A DNA stretch of 18,797 nt from Podochytrium sp. JEL0797 (lineage: Eukaryota; Chytridiomycota; Chytridiomycetes; Chytridiales; Chytriomycetaceae). The DNA lies in the NCBI GenBank assembly GCA_027596195.1, contig JADGJG010000476.1, positions 1 to 18,797 of the forward strand, written 5' to 3'. The notes under the pieces were generated by a model. That model was not told where the DNA came from and did no database searches. It saw only the letters and a list, made by a program, of their open reading frames with translations. The translations under genes were made by a program, and so were the position numbers. The first letter of the stretch is position 1, and every line of letters starts with the position of its first letter. Positions 9,721-18,797 of the stretch are shown in pieces.

Positions 9721-9885
9721 CTGAGTTGAATCTCAATATCGTTGGCGTCCTTTTTGACGTGCGCGTCTGAAGCCTGCGCGCAAAGCTCGAAACTCGGTCA
9801 CATACGTGGAATCACGCTCTATTGTCGCTTGCTACGAACTATATCTCTCAATGAATCAATATTCCGATGGTCGGGTCTTCTAATG

Positions 9886-10350
9886 CCGGAAGAGATTCAA
9901 AATCGGTCACTCGCATTCGCCCTGGACGACAAGTCCACATTCGCGCACGCACACTCGATTCGAGGTTACGATGAATATTGTTCGAGCAATGTATTCTGTT
10001 CAAATGTGTCGGTGACTTTGTTTGGGTCGAGTTTGGAGTCGTGAGAATCGAGCCGACGCTCCGCTTTTCAAAAGCCAATCTGCAGACCCTCGTGGATCTA
10101 TGGATATGTTTCATGGCACCGGAAGAGATTCAATTCGGTTGTTTTTCGGGTTCGATTAGGCCTGGACGAAAAGCCCATATTCGGACACTCAGACTCGATT
10201 CGAGGTCATGACGAATGTTGCTCCAGGAATCTTCTATTCGAATCGGACGAGTTTGTTTGGGTCGAGTTTGAAGTCGTGCGAAGCGAGCCGACTCCCATGC
10301 GCTTTCTTTCAGGAGCCAATCTGCAGATCCTCTCGGTTGTATGAGACTTT
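9886..10350. repeat. Two diverged tandem copies of a ~235 bp non-coding unit
   Basis: Copy 1 is about 9886-10118 and copy 2 about 10119-10350. Both open with ccggaagagattcaa and share cctggacga, then actcgattcgaggt (9952-9965 and 10192-10205), tttgtttgggtcgagtttg (10018-10036 and 10252-10270), cgagccgac and gccaatctgcaga (10074 and 10315). The spacing between matching blocks ranges from 233 to 241, so small indels have accumulated. Each copy holds an 11-base perfect palindrome, ctcgattcgag (9954-9964 and 10194-10204). Indels break every frame, so the unit is probably not protein coding. Candidate explanations are a transposon end, a structured RNA template linked to the Fanzor element, or a neutral duplication. 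Confidence 0.8.
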
Positions 10351-10996
10351 TGGGATGCATGATATATCGTATGCGATATGAAGAGGAGTGCTGTGGTGTT
10401 TTCGAATTGTGTGAATGAGGTATCCGTGGTGTCGATTTGGGTCTGTCTCACTCTCGCGATATCCCTGAGATCGAATGGCCCCTTAAAGCACTCTGGCGAT
10501 GCTATTTTGGGACGTTAGGGGATTGCCGGCTCGCTGCGGATCGCCCCATTGTCTTGGAAGAGCCGTTGGCGAGAAAATCATTCTGAAAAATATTCTAAGG
10601 TGACTCCCTTTTCCCACAGCACAAACTCATTGCGTGCACTTCTTTATTAACATCGCAAACTCTCTGGTTTTACTCCTATTTCTCTCGACCCTGTGGCTGC
10701 ACCTCCTCCCGATTTGAACACAGGCAAGTTTCCCCCTTTTTTGCTCGGTCTTTTCCGCGTTGATTTTTGGGGTTGAGGGGCGAGGCGGTCACTTTTTATA
10801 CGCGGTTTTGTTTATCAGGGTGCTGATTGGGAACCCCCTCTTGTGACCCTTTTCGTCGCGTTTTCTCCCACCCCCACTTCGATTCGCCGAAACTCAAAAT
10901 TTCTAACACACACGCATGGAACAGAATGATGTCGCTTTTTTATTTGCGTTTGCTGCGTGAATCCCCAAACGCGTTTACGCTTCCCCGGGCGCCAAA
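10351..10996 (+). promoter_or_regulatory. Intergenic region upstream of the kinase gene
   Basis: No gene is recognised. A perfect hairpin (atatcg-tatg-cgatat, 10364-10379) follows the tandem repeat. A tttttata TATA-like stretch (10793-10800) and a gattgg (reverse CCAAT, 10825-10830) lie about 170-200 nt before the kinase ATG. The ATG itself sits in a good context (gccaaaATG). Pyrimidine tracts at 10735-10742 and 10866-10876 resemble fungal promoter CT-boxes. Assignment as a promoter comes from position only. Confidence 0.4.
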
Positions 10997-12887
10997 ATGT
11001 CAAACCGCGACGACACTCAGTCCCAAATCGGCCTCGATGAATATTGCGAATCGCTTTCCGCCAATCAAGTCGTTTGGGGTTTCAGAGACAATGTTGCTGA
11101 GAGCACGCTGCATGGTTTGTTACTGTCATACCCGTTTTTTTATATTTTATTCCCACCGTTTTGTTGCAGGCTGTTTTAGAAAAATCAACACATGAACCCA
11201 CCTCCCTGGACCAAAACACACCCTCACCAGTTCCTTCTTCGGCCACACCATCACTGTCAAGTGGTTCTAGTGCGAGTAACTCGTCGTCATCAGAAACCAC
11301 CCCACCATCGGCTATCTCGATTGCAAGTGTAAACAGTCCCGAAATCGTTGCACAAACACCACCCGCATCTACAACCACACCAACACTCCTCCCACCCGGG
11401 CTGCCCATCCCCAGTTCCCAATTTGCTCCAGGCCCGAACCCCACCTCCCCCAGACCCCATCGCCCAAAATCACCACCCCACAAGCCCCACCTCCATCAAG
11501 AACCGCACCACCTCTTCTTCCTCCTGAGTTGCCCATCCCCAGCAAGCGGTCGTCTTCCGCAAGTATTCCACCACCTGTTGTCCGTACACCACGAAAAATC
11601 ACTCTGCAAGCACCTCCAGCATCTCTACCCACACCACCACTCCTCCCACCTGGATTGGCCATCTCCAGCGCCCAATTTCCTCCAGGCCTCGGACCCCACC
11701 TCCCCCAGACCCTGTTGCCAAACATCACCACCCCACAAGCACCACCACCGTCAAGACCTGTGCCACCGCTTTTTCCTCCTGTGCTTCCTATTCCCACCAA
11801 CGTGTCTCCACCTGGTATCAAATACCATCGCCCCCAAACCCAGACACCACCACCTGCTCCACAACAGCCGCAAAACCCTGACCTCCAGAGGGCATGCGTG
11901 GCTGTCAAGGACGCACACTCCTGGAGCCGCGACGTGTTTGGACCCAACCAGCGTTTCAAGGTTTTAAGCATGGTGGGCTACGGGAGTAACGGAGCCGTCG
12001 TCTCAGTGTCGGAGAGATTGAGCAGCAAACACCTCGCAGTCAAGATTTCGTACAAGCACAGCAGCGTTATGGGGACTGCCTGCCCCATCCCCAACGAGGT
12101 CGCGGCCATGAAACATGTGGCACAACTTAACCCAAGTCCACATGTTCTCCAGTGCCTCGACCAGTGGGAAGACGCAGGGCACATCTATGTCCTCATGGAG
12201 CTGTTCAAGTCTGGTGTCGCAACCCACCCCAACAAACGGCCAGTTGTGGTCCAAAACTGGCATGGATCCCGACCCCGTACCCTCCAAATCGGGTCAAGCG
12301 ATGCATTTGATTACATTGCGTCAGAAATCAAATGCTTGTCTGATGGGTTATTCCCCCTGCAGGTGATCAAGTCCATGTTGGAGCAGATGGCAAAGGGAGT
12401 CCATGCGGTCCACGCATCTGGGCTGTTTCACGGCGACATCAAGCTCGAGAACTTTTGTCTCCAAGTTGTCGGCCAAGGGAATTACCAGTTTGTCCTCGCT
12501 GACTTTGGACATGCTGGAGAAGCAAGTGTTGCACCCTGCAGGTACGGCTCACCCAGCAAGGCAGGTCCCGAGTTCCTCCCCAGCTCGCAACTCCCTCACT
12601 ATGGGCAGACTGCGGACATTTTCGCACTCGGGTTGGTATTCCACCAACTTCTTGCACGCATGCATCTGCCTGACGTGATGGGTGCAGTCACAGGTGGAGG
12701 GCTCGACTTTGCAGCATTTGTGGCAATCTGCGAAGTGGGCGGGAGCAGGGCGCGGGTGCCAATTGCGGACATGGTCTTGCAGCAGCTGGACCGTTTTGGG
12801 GTTGTGTTGCTGCGTGGGATGTGTGCCGTGAATCCAGCGGACCGACCAACAAGTGCAGAGATTGTTGGTCACCGGTTCTTCCACTGA
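10997..12887 (+). CDS. Serine/threonine protein kinase with proline-rich N-terminus (apparent -1 frameshift near 11435)
   Basis: Exon 1 is 10997-11114 (MSNRDDTQSQIGLDEY...). Intron 11115-11179 (gtttgt...gttttag) joins in phase to EKSTHEPTSLDQN. A Ser/Pro-rich linker runs to about 11435, where the frame must move back one base to enter the kinase frame, which ends at 12887. Kinase motifs: VGYGSNGAVV glycine loop (about 11973-12002), catalytic-pocket Lys in LAVKIS (about 12042), NEVAAM helix C Glu, MELF hinge, HGDIKLENF catalytic loop (12429-12455), ADFGHAG magnesium loop (about 12498-12518) and GPEFLP in place of APE. HRD is HGD here, so it is a non-RD kinase with catalytic Asp kept. About 60 residues of insert sit between the hinge and helix E. 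The subfamily is not recognised. The kinase domain is intact and probably active; the frameshift affects only the linker and may be a sequence error. Confidence 0.88.
11355..11815 (+). repeat. 254-bp tandem duplication encoding proline-rich linker of the kinase
   Basis: The block containing actcctccca recurs with a 254-base offset (11385 and 11639). The copies align through ccccacctcccccagaccc, atcaccaccccacaagc and cctcc...ccatcccca. In protein both encode LPPGL.I.S.QF.PG ... ITTPQAPPPSR ... PP.LPIP. Copy 1 reads ggcccgaaccccacc where copy 2 reads ggcctcggaccccacc, a net loss of one base that puts copy 1 out of frame with the kinase. The second copy is fully in frame with the kinase domain. 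Confidence 0.8.
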
Positions 12888-13204
12888 GCATTGGGGGGTG
12901 GGGGAGAGGAGGGGGGTGCATGTGCATCTGTTTGTTTTTTTGAGTGGTGCTGCGAGAGTTGAAAACGATGTGGGAGTAGATAGAGAGGGGAGGGTCTCCT
13001 GTTTGTTATTTGTGTTTTTTTTGGAGTTGAAAATGAAGTGGGTGGAGGTGAGGGGGTTGGAGAGGGTTTTGGGGCACTGGTTTCGGGAAAAAGGGATTCT
13101 TGCCGTTTGTTCTGTATGCCATGGAATGAAAGGTGTGGGTTCTGTTCTTGGCTTTTTTTATGTGCCATGTTTGAAGCGTAATTTTTTTATGTTGCAGTTT
13201 ATTC
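12888..13204. other. G/T-rich intergenic stretch after the kinase
   Basis: No gene is seen. The plus strand is strongly G- and T-rich (several G5-G6 and T7-T8 runs). Open frames through it on both strands are simple-sequence artefacts. It probably holds the kinase 3' UTR; no AATAAA is evident close to the stop. Confidence 0.5.
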
Positions 13205-14394
13205 ATGCCGCCCAAACAGGGGGGTGGGGCGCTGGGTTCAAAAAAGGGGATATTTGTCATGTATAATGAATGACATGGTATCCATTATTTGGCTTTCTAT
13301 GGTGCAAAAAATCATTATCAGCTCCAAATCGCTCAAAAGCCGAGCAGCAGATCATTCAGGGCAATCGAGGTGGGGGCGAATATGGGTGGAGAGCTTACTT
13401 TGGTTTATCCGTACAAAATGAGTCCAGTGATGCAGAAGAGCTGAAGATTTATGGGGTTTGGATTGTGTTTCGCTCGTTTTCGAGAGTGGGGATCGCTGAT
13501 GTTTGATTTGAGTGCGGAAGATGGAAAATGGTATGGGTCATTCCACATCGATAATTTTATGCTGCTTTATTTCGCTTTTTTTTGACGCGCATTCCCAATC
13601 TTTTTCAGTCTCTCTTCTCGGAGCCAGTGTTGACGCAACATAAAAAATGTGCCAAATTACTTCTGCGCGATGTCTAAAATTCCTTGTTTTCCTTCAGAGA
13701 TGACTCCAAATCGCCGACACAAAAATTTGGAAAGGAATTTGGTGCGTTTTTCAAGAATCTGCCCGTCCAACACGCCGATCAGTATGCACAAGGTCAGCTT
13801 GTCAAGAAAACATGCCTCGGGGAATCGCTACAAGGGAGTAGCAAAACGCGCCTCGGTGCCAATTTGTTTGTGGATGTTGTTTCGGGTTGACATGGTTCGT
13901 ACTTTTTGGTATTTTTTGTTTTATCCCTTTGTCCAAGTATCGCGTCAAATTGAAGGACTATCATTTATTCTTTCACTATCTAGATGACGCCTCTGGGATT
14001 AAAGTGGATGATGCCAAATGTTTGCGAAACAAACAGCGAGTTTGCGATGCCATTGATGTGGTTCAACACCGTACAGCGCCAACGACGCCGGAGTCGAACA
14101 TCAACACCTGCAACTTCTGATTCTGATTTGATTACAAAACTATTCAGAGTTGGGGTAGCGGAAGGGTAAATTTCTCAGATATTGATTACTGACAAATCCC
14201 TCTTTTGTTGAATTTCTTACACGACCCCCAAAATACAACGCATTGAAGACGCAAGAGTCTGCGTTGGGTAGATTGAGTTTGGATGGGAAGGAACTGAATC
14301 TGAAAACGCACGGTGTTCAAAGGGTCCCAGGTCGAACAAGACAAATGCGGTCATTAAGTTCAACGCTCCTTGCAGCGAGTTTTTTTTGAATGTA
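13205..14394 (+). pseudogene. Broken coding-like blocks of unknown gene
   Basis: Several plus-strand segments have protein-like composition but do not join into one frame. An ATG at 13205 reads MPPKQGGGALGSKKGIFV before a stop. 13320-13455 reads RSKAEQQIIQGN ... GEYGWRAYFGLS. 13451-13555 in the next frame reads MGFGLCFARF ... LSAEDGKWYGSFH. 13609-13885 reads SEPVLTQHKKCAKLL, an in-frame taa at about 13672, then QKFGKEFGAFFKNLP ... LGANLFVDVVS. 13983-14119 reads DDASGIKVDDAKC ... CDAIDVVQ, and joins the previous block in phase through gttgac...ctatctag. 14222-14389 reads NALKTQESALGRLSLDG. Some splice signals fit (gtatcc...ttatcag at 13279-13326; tttttcag at 13608), but frame changes and the stop remain. 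I recognise no family. It is either a decayed gene or a multi-intron gene with sequence errors. Confidence 0.35.
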
Positions 14395-14475
14395 CGTTTA
14401 AAGAAATGAACGCTATTTTTGAAATCGATTCATATTTACTTGCTCCCTATTTCAAATTATATTTTCCCTCTCACT

Positions 14476-17400
14476 TCAACAAAACGCAAACCCACTCCCC
14501 CCCTCCCTCACAGCCAAAAAAATTTTCTCCCTCATCACCTCCTTACTCACATAATTCGGCACCTTAATCAAATTAAAACACGTACTCGCCGACGGCAAAT
14601 TGCGACTCGACGCCCCCGTCAACGCGACCCGAAACTTCCACCCACCCCCCAAAAACCCACCCACAGGCGTCCTCCCACACCCCGTCGCAAATTTGAGCAA
14701 CAACACGTGATCCGGCGTCGTCATATCCCCTTCCACAATCTCCCAAAACCATTGGACGAGGAGTTGTTCCTTCTCCCACCCAACCCCTCCACTCCGCTCA
14801 TACACAGTCACTTGCTTCCACTCCCCGACATCCACACTCGGAACCCCACACACCATCAGTTCCAACTCCACCCCCGTCAACCCCCTCACAACCTTACACG
14901 GCACAAAAGCATGAAACCCCTCCCGAAACGCTACCATTTTGTACCTCCGCACCCCAACCATCCGTTTCACAACCCCTTCTACAAACCGATCCCGATTCTC
15001 CACCGTCACAGCCGCATCTGCAGAAACACCTTCCACCACGGCCCTCGTGACCACTTTGGGAGGTTCCCCGACCCTCGAAGAAGGCCGTACCTCATCCCAC
15101 CCACACTCCATCCCTGCCGCTTCCAATTCGCGAGCGTCACACTTCAACACCCATTCCCAGCTCTTGAAAACCTCGGCATCCAGCGTCTCAAAGTCTCGCC
15201 ACGTGAATGAAATCGTGTCCTCCACGAGGATACGGAACACGTGGGTTGAAAGGGATTCGAGGGCCGGGAGGGGGTGGGAGGAGAGGAGTGCGAGTGCGAC
15301 AAGGTGTCCTGCGAATCGGGTGAGGGTGAGGGAGGTGGTGCCCGTTTCGGGGGTGGGTGGGAGTTTGTCGTGGCAGAAGAAGTATGGGTTTGTGGACGTG
15401 GTGGTTGAGGAAGGGTTGGTGCCGAAGGGGGAGAAGATGGCGTAACGGGGGGAGAGGATGTCTCGACTCAACGAATCCCAATACTCTCGCGTGACCCCGG
15501 GTCCAACCCCCACACTGTCCACGAACCGCGCCGAAATGTGGGGTGCCCGTGCATTCGGATATGAGAGGATTTCGTGCAAAGATTCCCAGGCAGACAAGAG
15601 CTCAGCGTCTTTGTGGACAAGGAGGGAGTATTGGGACGGAGAGCGTGGGAGTCGCGCGAGGGTGTGTTGGAGGAGGGTTTTTTTGTTGGGGAAGTCGAGG
15701 AGGCCGGGGAAGGCGGAGAACCAGGAGAGGAGGTGTGGGTGGTGGTGATGGGTTTGGGAGCGGATGAAGTCGTTGACGAACTGATGGGGGGGTTGGTGGT
15801 TTCAGAAAATCGGGTGGTAAGATTATAAGAAACAAAACAAGGCAGTAAAGAACCGTCAGCATACCTTATGCGCCCTCGGTTTGGTCGCAAGACTCCGCAT
15901 AAGCCGCTTCACAACCTTCTCATGCCCCGCCGCGTTCCCTTCCACGAGTTGCATCAAATCACCCAGCTGCTGCGGATTCGCTTCCAACAACGCGAGGAGA
16001 CATCCATCCGAGATTTTGTCACTCTCTTCCGCGAGGTGCGCGTAAATCAACGGAGTCCAAAACAGCTTGTCCTTGAGTGTGGGTGGAACGCCGCGGTCGA
16101 GAAGGAGACGGACAATGAGTTCGAGGCCGTGGAGGGCCGCGAGATGGAGGAGAGAGGTTTCTGAGTTTGTTTTGTTTCTGTTTTGGTAAACGCGTTTTTG
16201 GGTAAGCAGACAAAAAAAACGGGGCCTAATGATAGTTTACCTGATCCCTGTTCTGTTGAAAGTTTCGAGATGCCGGCATCCAACAGACATTCGATCACGC
16301 GCAAAAGATTCGCGCCGCGTTGTTGTTCTTGTTTCCAGAGTTCGTCTTCGGTCGCGGTTTGTGGTGTGGTGGTAGAAGTCGCAGGAGGTGCAATACCCGC
16401 ATCGCCATTCATAGATTCCATTCCTCCTGCTTCTGGGTCACCGTCAATTTCCTCGTCCTCCGTACCCGTCTCCTCCTCCTCCTCCTCCTCTCCCACGCCC
16501 TCCTCCTCCTCCTCTTCGAGCCACGGAACCTCCGACCCAACCGCAAACAAAGCCGCGGATCTACCCCCACAACGACCACCCCCTGATTTCGATTGCACCC
16601 AATCCTTTGCCTCAATCACGCGTTGGAGATCATTCTCCTGCAACATGCGAACAATCCATTCGACGCATTCGACGCTTTCCTTGGACCGCGTCGCAAAGGC
16701 GGCAGCGCTCGCGTAATGGAGGGGAGTAGCTCCTGCTTCTGTGCGGGAGGACAGACCCTCACAGACGGGGTGGATTCCGAATAGGGAGACGCAGAGACGG
16801 AGGATATCCGTGCGGGATGTTCGGGCCGCGAGGAAACAGATGGAGTCGTCACGGTTTGGGGTGGAGGTGTGGTGGTGGTCGTCGAGGGGGTCTTCGTTGG
16901 GTTCGATGGGGTCTCGCGAGAGGTCTGGGAGGGAGAGGTTGGTTTGTTTCATCCAGGACATGAGGAAGGAAATGTTGGCAATGTCGGCGCCGGCGAGGAT
17001 GGAGTGTGCGAGAGCGGTGAGGTTCGATTTGTCGCGTGTGAGGAGCAGGGGCAGGGAGTCGAAGGGCGGGTCAGCGAAAAAGGATTTGATTTTTTTGAGG
17101 CATTCGAGGGAGTGGAGAGCGGCCACGTGAAGACATGTTTGGCCGTGTGTGTCTGTGTCTCTGATATTGTCAGGGTCGTGTTCGATGTCGGCGAGGAGAG
17201 ATTCCAGCCGAGCAGGGTTGTTTTGTCTGCATGGTTTGTGGAGCATTGAAGGCGTGTTTTGTTTTGGGCGAGAGACTGGTGCTTCCACTTCGTCCGTGTC
17301 CGAAACAACAAAGTCGTCGAATGACGAGTCGCTGTGTTCGGACGAAGACAAGGCGTCTTCTTCGGACGAAGCCGCTTTCTTTCGTCTTTTGTTTTGCAAC

Positions 17401-17519
17401 TCAACAAGGCGGCTTGAGCTGCGTTTTCGCGGAGTGTCGATTGCGTCATTGTCTTTCGCTTCTTTCGTGTCCTTGTCTTCGTTCGTGTCTTTCTTGTCGC
17501 GGAGTCGTTTGAGGGCCAT
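14476..17519 (-). CDS. Ankyrin-repeat HECT E3 ubiquitin ligase
   Basis: Transfers ubiquitin through a catalytic cysteine thioester. Exons on the minus strand: 17519-16241, 16160-15865, 15780-14476; introns 16161-16240 (gtaaac...actcag) and 15781-15864 (gtatgc...catcag); phases agree, giving 959 aa. The N-terminus is Lys/Arg/Ser-rich with a basic NLS-like stretch (NKRRKK, about residues 43-48) and an acidic Ser patch. Ankyrin-type helices follow: HGQTCLHVAALHSLECL, NLTALAHSILAGA, AGATPLHYASAAA, ETSLLHLAALHGLELIV and FWTPLIYAHLAEE. A Glu-rich run (about 16470-16515) interrupts the repeats. The HECT domain covers the last ~380 residues: GPGVTREYWDSLSRDI (N-lobe), LKFATGCGRTPVGGF, and LPSASTCFNLIKVPNY with catalytic Cys926 (codon 14578-14580), ending in EGGSGFAFC. 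Ankyrin plus HECT is the HACE1 arrangement of animals. Start to divergent S10 start is only 51 bp. Confidence 0.94.
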
Positions 17520-17570
17520 CGAGGAGTGTGTGCCGAGTTTGGCCGAAAAAGCTCATTTCCAAAAACAGCA
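17520..17570. promoter_or_regulatory. 51-bp divergent gap between HECT and S10 start codons
   Basis: The two facing ATGs (17519 on minus, 17571 on plus) leave 51 bases for both promoters and leaders. No TATA box or CCAAT is seen within. Either one start is really further inside its gene, or both genes use promoter elements inside each other's 5' ends. Confidence 0.5.
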
Positions 17571-18719
17571 ATGGGTGCGGAAACTTCTTCTCCCCTGTCC
17601 TTCCTTGCCACTAAACCAAGTCTTGTTACAGGCTCATCAAAGAAGGACTTTGAGGTTGCCTCGCTGCCCGGAATGGACAAAGAGGACTTTCAATCTCTGG
17701 GAACAATGCATGCCGGGTACCACAAGCCCTACCCCTTAACACTCCCACACACACTCCCACACACACAACAATACAACACATTCCATCATTGCTTCACCGA
17801 CTACTTTCGAAACCCCGAAATGCCATGCTGTTGTGCTTCAAATAGAACCAAAAGACTTTTCTAATCCATTCTCGCTTCTAAACCCAGACTCTTGCCCATC
17901 AGTACCAACAGCGAAGACCTCGGATCTCTCTTCTTCTGGATGATCAATGCACGCACTCCCCAAAAGACCCCGAAACTCGTGAGCCCCTACCCCCTTCATC
18001 CACCAATCACCCCCGTCCCCTCACGCACCCAACTTCAGATATTCTGGTTCAACGGCGGACCCGGCTGCTCCTCCATGGACGGCCTCTTTCTCGAAAACGG
18101 TCCCTTTCTAGCAACCCAAAACGGCGACTCCCTCGCCCTCCGCGATTCCTCGTGGCACCACGCCGCGACAGTCGTGTATGTTGATTCCCCCGTCGGAACG
18201 GGGTACTCGAGTGTATCGAAAAAGGGCGGGTATGCCAAAACCCTGCCGCAGGTCGCACAGGGCGTGCGCGCGTTTGTGCACAGGTTTTTGGACGTGTTTG
18301 ACGAGTTGGATGGGGCCGATGTGTACTTGGCCGGGGAGAGTTATGCAGGGCAATATATTCCTTATATTGCAGAGAGCTTGTTGGAGGCCGAGGGTGGGGT
18401 TGCGCAGGTGAATTTGAAGGGGTTGTTGATTGGGAATGGGTGGATTGATCCAGAGCGACAGGTATTTTCTCGAATTGGACGCGGTCTATACTCTTTTTAC
18501 CCTGTTTTCTTTTTCGAATTCTTTTAGTACCTCTCGTTTGTCGACTACGGCAAGGAACAAAACATTCTCTCTGGGACGTTTCTAAAGGACGCCATCAAAT
18601 CGACCGAAAACTGCCGCAAAAACTACAACACCAAACACCCCAACTCCATCAAAAACAACTATTGCGAACCCATCATGAATCATATCCTCGAAAACGCAAC
18701 GTGGAGGTGGGAATATTGA
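17571..18719 (+). CDS. Serine carboxypeptidase, peptidase S10 (KEX1-like), 3' partial
   Basis: KEX1-type carboxypeptidases trim C-terminal basic residues from proproteins in the late Golgi. Exons 17571-17716, 17888-17978, 18039-18461 and 18528 onward; introns 17717-17887 (gtacca...acccag), 17979-18038 (gtgagc...cttcag) and 18462-18527 (gtattt...ttttag). The spliced protein has FEVASLPG ... TMHAGLLPI, SLFFWMINAR, IFWFNGGPGCSSMDGLFLENG (oxyanion block), VYVDSPVGTGYSS, the nucleophile in VYLAGESYAGQYIPYIAES (18329-18385) and LLIGNGWIDP. The catalytic Asp and His lie beyond the window. The last exon reaches a tga at 18717-18719, but gtggga at 18707 looks like a donor, so the gene probably continues. 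A further intron, 17575-17631 (gtgcgg...actaaac...ttacag, 57 nt), is likely inside exon 1 and would leave a 4-nt first coding exon. No signal peptide is visible with either reading, which is odd for this family. Confidence 0.9.
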
Positions 18720-18732
18720 ACCCGCCCGGGGG

Positions 18733-18734
<2 letters not shown>

Positions 18735-18797
<63 letters not shown>
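18735..18797. other. 63-base homopolymer G at window end
   Basis: An uninterrupted G run of 63 bases closes the window directly after ggccggg. Such runs at sequence ends usually come from basecalling or assembly (for example no-signal cycles in two-colour chemistry) and cut the S10 gene here. Confidence 0.9.

Larger units (their letters stand above)
9232..9885 (+). other. Fanzor 3' flank, mostly unassigned
   Basis: No established gene is recognised here. The Fanzor stop lies inside a canonical donor sequence (ctGTGAGT, 9228-9233), so the transcript could splice onward instead of stopping; the first good acceptor is tacag at 9310. A candidate small spliced frame (9419-9695) and an AATAAA (9715-9720) lie within and are listed separately. 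The remainder up to the tandem repeats shows no convincing coding or RNA structure. Confidence 0.4.

Noticed and set aside
9886..10350. Possible CRISPR-like or satellite array
   Set aside because: Only two long, diverged copies, with no short regular repeat-spacer pattern.
12853..13266. 137-codon plus-strand open frame after the kinase
   Set aside because: Starts inside the kinase in another frame and runs through G/T-rich simple sequence with no protein-like features.
14419..15210. 263-codon plus-strand open frame
   Set aside because: Shadow of the HECT domain, whose minus-strand motifs and catalytic Cys are unmistakable; composition is Pro/His/Arg-rich nonsense.
16183..16716. Plus-strand Ser-rich open frame
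   Set aside because: Antisense of the Glu-rich ankyrin-HECT segment.

Overview
This window is eukaryotic and almost certainly fungal. Genes are densely packed (flanking CDSs are 50-75 bp apart in several places) and are split by short GT-AG introns, mostly 47-84 nt. It carries a velvet regulator, a YMR1-type myotubularin, a GH47 alpha-mannosidase and a KEX1-like carboxypeptidase. A Fanzor-type (eukaryotic TnpB) gene and an ankyrin-HECT ligase would fit an early-diverging zoosporic fungus such as a chytrid, but that placement is inference, not proof. All exon boundaries were read by eye from splice signals and family motifs.

Layout. 2-827 (+): 3' part of a velvet-domain transcription factor. 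902-3963 (-): myotubularin PI3P phosphatase with eight exons; splicing restores the HCSDGWDRT active site. 4034-4819 (-): unrecognised charged protein with one intron. 4950-7410 (-): GH47 type II membrane mannosidase with ten exons, one of which carries one base too many. 7580-9231 (+): Fanzor/TnpB-like nuclease reading frame with RuvC and zinc-finger signatures but no visible ATG or N-terminal half. 9419-9695 (+): candidate small spliced reading frame followed by AATAAA. 9886-10350: two diverged tandem copies of a ~235 bp non-coding unit. 10997-12887 (+): protein kinase with a proline-rich, tandemly duplicated N-terminus and an apparent -1 frameshift. 13205-14394 (+): broken coding-like blocks of unknown identity. 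14476-17519 (-): ankyrin-repeat HECT E3 ubiquitin ligase, HACE1-like in architecture. 17571-end (+): serine carboxypeptidase (S10, KEX1-like), cut by the window end. The last 63 bases are an uninterrupted G run that looks like an assembly artefact.

The housekeeping genes do not form a pathway. Loosely, GH47 and the S10 peptidase both act in the secretory pathway, and the myotubularin acts in endosomal lipid turnover. The mobile or accessory part lies between 7.4 and 14.4 kb: the Fanzor remnant, the duplicated non-coding repeat, the rapidly evolving kinase and the unidentified coding-like debris. This stretch interrupts an otherwise compact gene array and is the most interesting part of the window.
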